In this document: positions 1 to 7,872 of the stretch, one piece after another
How positions within the stretch are numbered: position 1 is the stretch's first letter
How the letters are laid out: each line of letters begins with the position of its first letter
Assembly: GCA_965660325.1 (NCBI GenBank)
Contig: CBFHZL010000088.1
Coordinates: 1-11,332 of the forward strand
Origin: Acidiluteibacter sp965660325
Lineage (GTDB): Bacteria > Bacteroidota > Bacteroidia > Flavobacteriales_E > Vicingaceae
DNA length: 11,332 bases
Direction: 5' to 3'
Notes under the pieces: model-generated
What the model saw: only the letters and a program-made list of their open reading frames with translations
Database searches by the model: none
Told to the model about the DNA's origin: nothing
Program-made: the position numbers and the translations under genes

Positions 1-3000
1 TGCCACTGTGGAAAATATAAAAGAATACGATATAAAGGTATCGTATGTGATCGATGTGGTGTAGAAGTTACCGAGAAAAAAGTACGTAGAGAGCGAATGG
101 GACACATCTCATTGGTTGTTCCTGTAGCTCATATCTGGTATTTCAAATCGTTACCAAACAAAATCGGTTACCTTTTAGGTTTACCAACTAAGAAATTGGA
201 TACGATTATTTACTACGAAAGATATGTAGTAGTGCAAGCCGGTAACGCGAAGAATGCGCAAGGTGAAGATTTAGAATACTTGGATTTCTTAACAGAAGAA
301 GAGTATTTAGACATCTTGGATACTTTACCAAAAGAGAATCAGTATTTAGATGATACTGATCCAAATAAATTTATCGCTAAAATGGGAGCTGATGCTCTTT
401 ATGAATTATTGAAGCGATTAGATTTAGATGGTTTATCGTATGATTTGCGTCACAAAGCCAACAACGAAACTTCTCAGCAACGTAAAAATGAAGCGCTGAA
501 GAGACTTCAAGTTGTTGAATCATTCAGAAATGTGGCTGAAGGTATTGAAAATCGTCCGGAATGGATGATTGTTAAAGTAGTGCCTGTTATCCCACCAGAA
601 TTGCGCCCATTGGTGCCTTTAGATGGTGGTCGTTTTGCTACATCTGATTTAAATGACCTTTACAGAAGAGTTATTATCAGAAACAACCGACTGAAGCGTT
701 TATTAGAGATAAAAGCTCCTGAGGTGATTTTGAGAAATGAAAAGAGAATGCTTCAAGAAGCAGTTGACTCTTTATTAGATAACTCAAGAAAATCAAGTGC
801 TGTTAAAACTGACTCTAACCGTGCGTTAAAGTCATTATCTGATAGTTTGAAAGGTAAGTCCGGACGTTTCCGTCAAAACTTATTGGGTAAGCGTGTTGAT
901 TATTCCGGTCGTTCTGTAATTGTTGTAGGACCAAGTTTACAATTGCATGAATGTGGTTTGCCAAAAGATATGGCAGCTGAGTTATACAAGCCTTTTGTAA
1001 TTCGTAAATTGATTGAAAGAGGTATCGTAAAGACTGTTAAGTCAGCTAAAAAGATTGTTGACCGAAAAGATCCTGTAGTTTGGGATATTTTGGAAAATGT
1101 ATTGAGAGGCCACCCAGTATTACTTAACCGTGCGCCTACTTTGCACCGATTAGGTATTCAGGCTTTCCAGCCAAAGTTAATTGAAGGAAAAGCGATTCAA
1201 CTTCACCCGTTAGTATGTTCTGCATTTAACGCGGATTTTGATGGTGACCAAATGGCTGTTCACTTACCGTTAGGTAATGCAGCAATTCTGGAGGCTCAAA
1301 TGTTGATGCTTTCTTCTCACAATATTTTGAATCCTGCGAATGGATCACCGATTACGGTACCATCACAGGATATGGTTCTTGGTCTGTATTATTTAACCAA
1401 AGAGCGTTATTCAGAAGGTGATTTAATTATTAAAGGAGAGGGAAAAACATTCTATTCTCCGGAAGAAGTAATTATCGCCAACAACGAAGGTCGTCTTGAT
1501 ATTCATGCAAAGATTAAAGTAAGAGTAAAAGATAAAGGCGAGATTAAGATTATTGATACCACTTGTGGTCGAATTATCTTCAACCAAGTTGTTCCTGAAA
1601 GTGCAGGTTACATTAATGAATTATTGACTAAGAAGTCGTTANNNNNNNNNNNNNNNNNNNNNNNNNNNNNNNNNNNNNNNNNNNNNNNNNNNNNNNNNNN
1701 NNNNNNNNNNNNNNNNNNNNNNNNNNNNNNNNNNNNNNNNAGAGATATTATTGGTAATATTTTGAAGGAAGCTGGTACTTCTGCGACTGCAAAATTCTTG
1801 GACGATATTAAAACGATAGGTTATGAAATGTCCTTTAAAGGAGGTCTATCGTTTAATTTAGGTGATGTAATTATCCCTAAAGAGAAAGACGAATTAATGG
1901 ATAAGGCTGCAGGTCAAGTACAAGAAGTTTGGGATAACTATAACATGGGATTCATTACGAATAACGAGCGTTATAACCAGATTATTGATATTTGGACGCA
2001 TACCAACACTAGGTTGACGAACACGGTAATGGATCGATTGAAAACCGACAACCAAGGTTTCAACTCTGTTTACATGATGTTTGATTCAGGTGCAAGGGGT
2101 TCTAAAGAGCAGATTCGTCAGCTTTCAGGAATGAGAGGTTTGATGGCTAAGCCGCAAAAATCAGGCTCTACAGGTCAAGAAATTATTGAAAATCCAATTC
2201 TTTCTAACTTTAAGGAAGGGTTATCAATTCTAGAGTACTTTATTTCTACTCACGGTGCTCGTAAGGGTCTTGCGGATACGGCATTGAAAACGGCTGATGC
2301 TGGTTACTTAACACGTAGATTGGTAGATGTTTCTCAGGATGTTGTAATTACTGATGAGGATTGTGGTACATTAAGAGGTGTTCAGATTTCACCGTTGGTT
2401 AAAAATGATGAAATTGTCGAATCACTTTACGATAGAGTTTTAGGTAGAACAACAGTTCACGATGTTTATCATCCAAATACCGGAGACTTGATTATCGAGT
2501 CAGGCGAAGAGGTAACGGAAGATATTGCAAGAATGATTGATGAATCACCAATTGAAGAATTGGAAATGCGTTCAGTATTGACTTGTGAATTGAAACGAGG
2601 AGTATGTTCTAAGTGTTATGGTAGAAGTTTATCTACCGGTAGAATGGCACAACGCGGTGAGTCTGTTGGTGTAATTGCAGCACAGTCCATTGGTGAGCCC
2701 GGAACACAATTGACATTGCGTACATTCCACGTAGGGGGTACAGCATCGAAAATTGCCGACGAGTCACGAGTTGAAGCGAAGCATGATGGTGTGATCGAAA
2801 TCGACGAATTAAAAACGGTAGAAGGTGAAAACAAAGACGGCAAGAAAGTAAACATCGTTATTGGACGATCTGCTGAAATGCGTCTTGTAGATGCCAAAAC
2901 AGGTATTGTTTTAGCTACCGCTAACATTCCTTATGGATCACTGTTGTATGAGAAAGATGGTGCAAAAGTGAAGAAGGGTGACTTGATTTGTGAGTGGGAT

Positions 3001-4293
3001 CCATATAACGCTGTAATTGTTGCTGAATTTAAAGGAAAGATTGTTTTTGAAAACCTTATTGCAGGTGTTACTTATAAAGAAGAGTCTGATGAGCAGACTG
3101 GATTTAGAGAAAAAGTAGTTACTGAAAGCAAGGACAAGAAAAATGTTCCTGAAATTAAGATTGTAAATAAGAAGGGTGATATCCTTAAAACGTATAATCT
3201 ACCAGTAGGAGCTCACATTTCTATTGATGAAGGTGATGAGATTGAAACAGGTAAGATTTTGGTAAAAATACCTAGAGTATCTGGTAAGTCTGGTGATATT
3301 ACGGGTGGTCTGCCAAGAGTAACGGAGTTATTCGAGGCAAGAAATCCATCTAACCCTGCTGTTGTTACTGAAATTGATGGTATCGTTTCATTCGGTAAAA
3401 TCAAAAGAGGTAATAGAGAGGTAATTGTAGAATCAAGAACTGGTGAGGTTAAGAAATACTTAATCAACCTATCGAAGCATATCTTAGTACAAGAGAATGA
3501 CTTTGTACGAGCAGGTAGCTCGCTTTCTGATGGAGCAATTACACCGGCTGATATCTTAGCAATTAAGGGCCCTACTCAAGTACAAGAATACATCGTAAAT
3601 GAGGTTCAGGAAGTTTACCGACTACAAGGTGTGAAGATTAACGATAAGCACTTTGAAGTAATCGTTAGACAAATGATGCGTAAGGTAGTGATTCAAGATC
3701 CGGGTGATACGCGTTTCTTAGAGAAGCAAATCGCAAACAAGACAGAATTTATGGAAGAGAACGACTGGATCTTCGGTAAAAAGTATGTTGAAGATGCAGG
3801 TGACTCTGATGTGTTACGTCAAGGACAAATTGTGACACCACGTAAGCTAAGAGAGGAGAATTCTCGTCTTAAGAGAGCTGACAAGAAGTTAGTCGTTGCA
3901 AGAGATACTATGGCTGCAACTTCTAGTTCTATCTTACAAGGTATTACAAGAGCGTCATTACAGACAGAAAGCTTTATTTCTGCTGCGTCATTCCAAGAGA
4001 CAACGAAGGTGCTTAACGAAGCTGCAGTAAGTAGCAAAGTGGATNNNNNNNNNNNNNNNNNNNNNNNNNNNNNNNNNNNNNNNNNNNNNNNNNNNNNNNN
4101 NNNNNNNNNNNNNNNNNNNNNNNNNNNNNNNNNNNNNNNNNNNCACTTAATGGGATTAAAAGAAAACGTTATTGTTGGACACTTAATTCCTGCAGGTACC
4201 GGACTGAAAGCTTACCAAGATGTAGTCGTAGGATCGAAAGCAGAATATGAAAAATTAACTTCTGCTAAAGAAGTTACAGAAGAAGTAGAATAA
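1..4293 (+). CDS. rpoC: DNA-directed RNA polymerase subunit beta' (5' partial, two N runs)
   Basis: Largest catalytic subunit of RNA polymerase; with beta it forms the active-site cleft. The reading frame is open from base 1, and the first base is the codon of the first zinc-ribbon Cys (C1, C3, C16, C19 in window numbering, equal to E. coli C70/72/85/88), so about 69 N-terminal residues are missing. The catalytic NADFDGDQ motif lies at codons 410-417 (nt 1228-1251), with the three Mg-binding Asp codons at 1234, 1240 and 1246. The second zinc site is visible as DCGT (nt 2359-2370) plus CELKRGVCSKC (from nt 2584). The bridge-helix/trigger-loop block (GEPGTQLTLRTFHVGG) is near 2692-2739, and a roughly 180-residue insertion (SI3-like) precedes SGDITGGLPRVTELFEAR near 3289. 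The C-terminal SFQETTKVL...GLKENVIVG block is present. Two runs of 99 N lie inside; without them the full protein would be about 1,430 aa, normal for the family. It ends in tandem TAA TAA. Identification is essentially certain. Confidence 0.99.
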   Translation, partial: CHCGKYKRIRYKGIVCDRCGVEVTEKKVRRERMGHISLVVPVAHIWYFKSLPNKIGYLLGLPTKKLDTIIYYERYVVVQAGNAKNAQGEDLEYLDFLTEEEYLDILDTLPKENQYLDDTDPNKFIAKMGADALYELLKRLDLDGLSYDLRHKANNETSQQRKNEALKRLQVVESFRNVAEGIENRPEWMIVKVVPVIPPELRPLVPLDGGRFATSDLNDLYRRVIIRNNRLKRLLEIKAPEVILRNEKRMLQEAVDSLLDNSRKSSAVKTDSNRALKSLSDSLKGKSGRFRQNLLGKRVDYSGRSVIVVGPSLQLHECGLPKDMAAELYKPFVIRKLIERGIVKTVKSAKKIVDRKDPVVWDILENVLRGHPVLLNRAPTLHRLGIQAFQPKLIEGKAIQLHPLVCSAFNADFDGDQMAVHLPLGNAAILEAQMLMLSSHNILNPANGSPITVPSQDMVLGLYYLTKERYSEGDLIIKGEGKTFYSPEEVIIANNEGRLDIHAKIKVRVKDKGEIKIIDTTCGRIIFNQVVPESAGYINELLTKKSLXXXXXXXXXXXXXXXXXXXXXXXXXXXXXXXXXRDIIGNILKEAGTSATAKFLDDIKTIGYEMSFKGGLSFNLGDVIIPKEKDELMDKAAGQVQEVWDNYNMGFITNNERYNQIIDIWTHTNTRLTNTVMDRLKTDNQGFNSVYMMFDSGARGSKEQIRQLSGMRGLMAKPQKSGSTGQEIIENPILSNFKEGLSILEYFISTHGARKGLADTALKTADAGYLTRRLVDVSQDVVITDEDCGTLRGVQISPLVKNDEIVESLYDRVLGRTTVHDVYHPNTGDLIIESGEEVTEDIARMIDESPIEELEMRSVLTCELKRGVCSKCYGRSLSTGRMAQRGESVGVIAAQSIGEPGTQLTLRTFHVGGTASKIADESRVEAKHDGVIEIDELKTVEGENKDGKKVNIVIGRSAEMRLVDAKTGIVLATANIPYGSLLYEKDGAKVKKGDLICEWDPYNAVIVAEFKGKIVFENLIAGVTYKEESDEQTGFREKVVTESKDKKNVPEIKIVNKKGDILKTYNLPVGAHISIDEGDEIETGKILVKIPRVSGKSGDITGGLPRVTELFEARNPSNPAVVTEIDGIVSFGKIKRGNREVIVESRTGEVKKYLINLSKHILVQENDFVRAGSSLSDGAITPADILAIKGPTQVQEYIVNEVQEVYRLQGVKINDKHFEVIVRQMMRKVVIQDPGDTRFLEKQIANKTEFMEENDWIFGKKYVEDAGDSDVLRQGQIVTPRKLREENSRLKRADKKLVVARDTMAATSSSILQGITRASLQTESFISAASFQETTKVLNEAAVSSKVDXXXXXXXXXXXXXXXXXXXXXXXXXXXXXXXXXHLMGLKENVIVGHLIPAGTGLKAYQDVVVGSKAEYEKLTSAKEVTEEVE
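1642..1740. other. Run of 99 N inside rpoC (assembly gap or masking)
   Basis: Exactly 99 undetermined bases, which keep the rpoC frame as 33 unknown codons. The protein reads ...TKKSL before and RDIIGNILK... after. From the KK pair to the conserved IP of DVIIP, the residue count matches E. coli RpoC (KKAI...DMVIP) exactly when the Ns are removed, so nothing seems to be missing. Read it as a scaffolding join or inserted padding rather than 33 real residues. A real insertion cannot be excluded from the sequence alone. Confidence 0.95.
4045..4143. other. Second run of 99 N inside rpoC (assembly gap or masking)
   Basis: Again exactly 99 undetermined bases in frame. The flanks read ...EAAVSSKVD and HLMGLKENV.... 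In E. coli RpoC there are eight residues between EAAV and GLKENV, and the flanks here supply exactly eight (SSKVD plus HLM). The Ns therefore most likely replace no coding sequence. The identical length of the two runs points to a fixed-size gap convention or masking. Confidence 0.95.
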
Positions 4294-4308
4294 TAAAACG
4301 AAAGAACA

Positions 4309-4620
4309 ATGAGCGACGAAGTGAAGAATGATAAACTCAATATAGAGTTAAGTGAGGAAATGGCAGAAGGACAATATTCCAATCTCGCCGTGATAAGTCA
4401 CTCAAGTTCCGAGTTTGTATTTGACTTTATTAAGATTATGCCTGGAATGCCAAAAGGTAAAGTGAAAAGCAGGGTGCTTATGACTCCTCAGCATGCCAAA
4501 AGGCTGCTAAAAGCACTGAACGATAACATCGTGAAGTATGAGTCACAACTTGGTAAAATTACTGAGGGTGAGCAACCAAATTTTCCAATGAACTTTGGAG
4601 GTCCAACAGGCGAAGCTTAA
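4309..4620 (+). CDS. DUF3467 family protein downstream of rpoC
   Basis: Small soluble protein of 103 aa, acidic at the N-terminus, with no signal peptide or membrane segment. The core (about residues 10-85) has the features I associate with DUF3467: an LSEEMAEGQYSNLAVISHS strand region, the SEFVFDFIKIMPGMPKGKVKSRVLMTPQHAKRL-type block (residues 34-66), and a closing helix LLKALNDNIVKYESQLG. The tail is rich in Gly, Pro and Asn and looks disordered. It starts 15 nt after the rpoC stop with no terminator between, and a strong terminator follows, so it is almost certainly the last cistron of the rpoC transcript. This linkage is common in Bacteroidota. The molecular function is unknown; a role connected to transcription is only suggested by position. 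Confidence 0.93.
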   Translation: MSDEVKNDKLNIELSEEMAEGQYSNLAVISHSSSEFVFDFIKIMPGMPKGKVKSRVLMTPQHAKRLLKALNDNIVKYESQLGKITEGEQPNFPMNFGGPTGEA

Positions 4621-4637
4621 TGCTTCTAAACAATATT

Positions 4638-4674
4638 AAAATAGGCTTGTACCAATGGTACAAGCCTATTTTTT
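4638..4674 (+). terminator. Rho-independent terminator of the rpoC-DUF3467 transcript
   Basis: A perfect 16-bp inverted repeat (left arm 4638-4653 AAAATAGGCTTGTACC, right arm 4657-4672) encloses a 3-nt AAT loop and ends in six T (4669-4674). It begins 18 nt after the DUF3467 stop. It lies between convergent genes. The A-run at the base of the left arm gives a shorter U-tract on the minus strand, so it may also stop transcripts of the patatin gene, whose stop codon is about 80 nt away. No other feature is seen between 4675 and 4751. Confidence 0.93.
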
Positions 4675-4751
4675 GCAATTTACTTTCTTATGACTTGGAG
4701 TGGTGTTAATAGGAAGAGATGATTACATCTTTTCTTTGACTTAATGATAGA

Positions 4752-7031
4752 TTATTCAAGGGCCTTCTTATTGAATAGAATATAGCCGAAATGAAGCAAG
4801 AACTTTGTTTGGTCAACCGCTTTATCATAATAGTTAAATGAAGCCGCTATAGGTCCTATTCTGGTGTTGTATACTGCTGTAGCAGTTCCGATGAAATCTC
4901 GTGTAGATAGCACTTCTCCATAACCTGCTGATTTGTTGTTATTCAATATCTCTTGATACGGTTGAAACAAATACCCTTCTATTCTTAGATCTAATTTTTT
5001 GGTAAAGGAATAGATCGTCTTCAATCCTAACGCACTGTATGTGTGTGTTCTGTATTGGTATTGAAATAAAGTACTCATTTCAGGCAAAGGCTGAAAAGAA
5101 GGAGAGATCAATACGGTGGCAGTATAATTATTAAAGAAAGGCTGATTGGTTGAAATGAATTCCACTTGACCGCCTAGTTTAAATTTATTCTTTTCGAAGA
5201 AATAGTTCTGGTAACGAAATCTAAATTCGAACCAATTCCTGCTAGCTATTACTTTTTCAGTTTGCAGAGATGTAGATCCTGGTAAGTTTTTTTCCTCACC
5301 ATATACCCACCTTGCTTTCACTTCCAATAAACTTCCTGCTTTTGCAAATTGCTTTTGATCTAAAGTACTTCTGGTATATTCAAGATATGGACTTATACCT
5401 CTAAATCGGTTCAGGTCAGCGGTATCCGTTCTACGGAAGTTATTGTCCTGATAATACTCGTTTTCTAATTCAAATACGGTGGCTCCTGCTTCAAACTTTC
5501 CTTTGAAACGAACTGGTGTACCTACTTTTACATCAACAAAGTTTTCATTTTTGATTAAATAAGAAGGGTTGATATCTTCTAAAATAGTAGTAGAGCTATT
5601 AAAAAAATCCCATTTACTGGCAGTATAACTTAACTCTGTATAGATGGGTAATTTATTAGGAAACTCTAACCTTCCTGCAACTTTTACTGAGCTATGTAGT
5701 TTTCCAAAATACGTATTCCCGCTAACCATCAAATTGTTTTTTCGCATTCGGGTATAGCGCAGCCCCACGTATCCAGTATTGATAGGCCGAGTAGAAATAA
5801 TACCTCCAAATTCAACTTGGAAGCTTTTCTCTTTTTTGACATTTAACTTTAGGTCATAGTAACCCGACAGCGAATCAAATCGTGCAGTAGGGTAAATTGA
5901 TTTTATTCCACGGTCTGATAACAAACGCATGTAGGATTGTTCCAATTTATCAAACTCAAAGAACGGCTTATTTTTAAGTGCTTTGTTAAAGATGTAATTG
6001 GTTTGTTGTTCTTCGATACCAGCTATGTTTACCTTACCAAATTTGAGTGGTTCATGCTTGTTTGTAAAACTTTTTCGTTGTGTATCTAAATCTTCTAGGC
6101 TTCGGTAATCAGTAATGTTTGCTTTTATCGAATCCATATTCTCTAGTGCTGCCAAATATCCTTTTTGGATGGCACTATAATTTTGATCAAAATCGAGTAG
6201 GGTGATCTCTTCTACCTCCGGCTCGATAATGATACCTTCTGTGCACTCAATACTGTAAGAGGACTCCTTACTAAGCATGCTTTTAATCTGAGAGACTAAG
6301 TTGTCTTCCGATGGTGGCTCATCAGCTCTTGATACATTGCTACCAATGATATAATCTGGTGTAAAATCATTGTACATAAGGTCTGATGGGAAATTGTTAT
6401 ACAACCCACCATCGAATAGTAATCTTCCTCTGTACTTAATAGGCGATAGGTAAAATGGATACGCCATCGAGGCTCGAACTGCCGTTGCTAGGTCTCCTTC
6501 AGAAAAAGCATATTCCGAGCCGTTGGTGATATCAGCAGCAATACACCTAAACGGAATCATCAAGCTATCAAAATTGTAATTCGCTGCTGCTGCAGGAGGC
6601 GCTAATAATTTTAATAATCCAAAATCGATTGGGACAGAGGAAATAAAACTAACGGGTAGATTCTTTTCAAATAAGGTATCTAAACTAAAGTCAATGTTTA
6701 CTACTTCTGGGCTAATGTCTTCTTCTTTATAAAAAAATCTGTACTTATCAAGCACTACACCATTCGACCATTCGATAAAATCATCTGAAGTAAATAGCGA
6801 CTCAATTTCACTTGGTGTTTTTCCTGAGGCGTACAATGCTCCTACAAGTGCTCCTATTGATGTGCCTGTAATGTAGTCGATCGGAATGTTATTTTCTTCC
6901 AATGCTTTTAAAACCCCAATATGCGCTGCACCACTTGCACCACCACCACTGAGCACAACACCAACTTTTTGCCCTGTTGCGAAAAGCGGAATAAGGAAGA
7001 TTAAAAAACTAATTTTAAGGCGATAAAGCAT
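4752..7031 (-). CDS. Patatin-like phospholipase fused to POTRA and outer-membrane beta-barrel
   Basis: Predicted 759-aa envelope protein. Residues 1-20 form a signal peptide (MLYRLKISFLIFLIPLFATG, followed by QK). The patatin domain covers about 22-310: oxyanion-hole glycines GGGASG (29-34), nucleophile motif GTSIG with Ser58, and the DGG motif with catalytic Asp207. A POTRA-like segment follows (about 328-400), then a barrel of alternating strands to the C-terminus (about 403-759). This order matches the FplA/PlpD (type Vd) architecture, so the lipase is probably exposed at or across the outer membrane. I see no clear VRGF/Y motif in the barrel. The ORF can be extended 18 codons to a GTG at 7083-7085, but the signal peptide starts cleanly at the ATG at 7029-7031, which I prefer. 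It lies 60 nt downstream of the BtuF-like gene (6 nt with the GTG start). The true substrate is unknown; phospholipase activity is inferred from the family. Confidence 0.92.
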   Translation of the reverse strand: MLYRLKISFLIFLIPLFATGQKVGVVLSGGGASGAAHIGVLKALEENNIPIDYITGTSIGALVGALYASGKTPSEIESLFTSDDFIEWSNGVVLDKYRFFYKEEDISPEVVNIDFSLDTLFEKNLPVSFISSVPIDFGLLKLLAPPAAAANYNFDSLMIPFRCIAADITNGSEYAFSEGDLATAVRASMAYPFYLSPIKYRGRLLFDGGLYNNFPSDLMYNDFTPDYIIGSNVSRADEPPSEDNLVSQIKSMLSKESSYSIECTEGIIIEPEVEEITLLDFDQNYSAIQKGYLAALENMDSIKANITDYRSLEDLDTQRKSFTNKHEPLKFGKVNIAGIEEQQTNYIFNKALKNKPFFEFDKLEQSYMRLLSDRGIKSIYPTARFDSLSGYYDLKLNVKKEKSFQVEFGGIISTRPINTGYVGLRYTRMRKNNLMVSGNTYFGKLHSSVKVAGRLEFPNKLPIYTELSYTASKWDFFNSSTTILEDINPSYLIKNENFVDVKVGTPVRFKGKFEAGATVFELENEYYQDNNFRRTDTADLNRFRGISPYLEYTRSTLDQKQFAKAGSLLEVKARWVYGEEKNLPGSTSLQTEKVIASRNWFEFRFRYQNYFFEKNKFKLGGQVEFISTNQPFFNNYTATVLISPSFQPLPEMSTLFQYQYRTHTYSALGLKTIYSFTKKLDLRIEGYLFQPYQEILNNNKSAGYGEVLSTRDFIGTATAVYNTRIGPIAASFNYYDKAVDQTKFLLHFGYILFNKKALE

Positions 7032-7091
7032 GCGTAATTTTAATTCGAATAAAGGTATTAAAAATTTGGTTGAGCGGTTAACCACCTATCA

Positions 7092-7862
7092 TTAAATGCT
7101 ATTTAAGTAGTCTTTTACTTTATAGATTCGACTACCATACCATGAAAAGGCTTCCCCGTCTACACACTTTACTTTAATGTTTGGAAACTGCTTCTGCAAT
7201 TGCTCTCGGTGTTTTTCTTTGAAAGGATAAGGTTCGGAAGAAAGCAGTAATTCTTCTGGTGCTATCTTACGAATATCGTCGGCAGTTAATACAGGATACC
7301 GTTCTTCCTGTTGCAGAGAATTGACGTATCCCACATTTTCCATCATATGCGAAATAAAGGTATCGCCGCCAATACTCATGAATGGCTCATTCCAAATTAA
7401 GTAAATGGCACTCTTTTTTTCTTCTTTTTTTGGCAAATCAGCTAATGCATTTGAGAGCTTTTTGATAACCTCTGCTGTCTGCGGTTGTCGATTGCATAGC
7501 TTTCCTATTGCTTGAATAAATGCTAGCATATCATCGGTGGTATTTATATCACTGACGTAAGTTGGAACGTGTCGTTGCAATTCCTCAATCTCTTCCTTGG
7601 TATTTTCCTCCAAGTTGGCAATTACAAGGTCAGGTTGCAACTCTAATACACGGTTTATTTTTACATTTTTAGTTCCTCCAACAATGATTTTCTCTTTTCG
7701 AAGATTTACTGGATGGATACAAAATTTAGTCACCCCAACGAGCTCATTCTCTAACCCTAAGTCCCATAAAAGTTCACTAATCGATGGTACCAATGATATG
7801 ATACGCAAAGGAGCCTGCTTAAAAGTAAGCAAGCTCCCGATTTGATCTTTTATTTGAATCAT
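7092..7862 (-). CDS. BtuF-like helical-backbone (PF01497) binding protein without signal peptide
   Basis: 256-aa protein of the periplasmic binding protein fold used for vitamin B12 and iron-siderophore capture (BtuF/FepB type). Recognisable blocks are RIISLVPSISELLWDLGL (20-37) with VGVTKFCIHP (42-51), VGGTKNVKINRVLELQPDLVIA (61-82), the second-lobe start SAIYLIWNEPFMSIGGDTFI (151-170), and a C-terminal AFSWYGSRI (238-246). There is no signal peptide or lipobox: the N-terminus MIQIKDQIG is polar and already enters the fold, so as encoded it should be cytoplasmic. No transporter permease or ATPase lies next to it. It begins 10 nt after the cystathionine synthase stop and is probably cotranscribed. 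Corrinoid binding is a family-based guess; the ligand cannot be read from the sequence. Iron or another metal chelate is an alternative. Confidence 0.88.
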   Translation of the reverse strand: MIQIKDQIGSLLTFKQAPLRIISLVPSISELLWDLGLENELVGVTKFCIHPVNLRKEKIIVGGTKNVKINRVLELQPDLVIANLEENTKEEIEELQRHVPTYVSDINTTDDMLAFIQAIGKLCNRQPQTAEVIKKLSNALADLPKKEEKKSAIYLIWNEPFMSIGGDTFISHMMENVGYVNSLQQEERYPVLTADDIRKIAPEELLLSSEPYPFKEKHREQLQKQFPNIKVKCVDGEAFSWYGSRIYKVKDYLNSI

Positions 7863-7872
7863 TCTGCCTATT

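Noticed and set aside
1642..1740. Intein or mobile insertion in rpoC at the N runs
   Set aside because: There are no intein splice residues or duplicated target bases at the flanks, and the equal 99-base size of both runs fits an assembly convention better.
2616..2927. Minus-strand open frame of 103 codons inside rpoC
   Set aside because: It lies fully antisense to the strongly conserved trigger-loop region of rpoC, and its translation resembles no family I know. The same applies to minus-strand frames at 3213-3467 and 3819-4037.
7076..7083. Palindrome GGTTAACC just upstream of the patatin gene
   Set aside because: It is only 8 bp long with no second copy in the gap, so an operator call would be guesswork.
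7811..7836. Imperfect hairpin (GAGC..GCTTA-AAAG-TAAGC..GCTC) near the start of the BtuF-like gene
   Set aside because: It lies within codons for conserved residues, has an internal mismatch loop and no T-run, so neither a terminator nor a regulatory element is supported.
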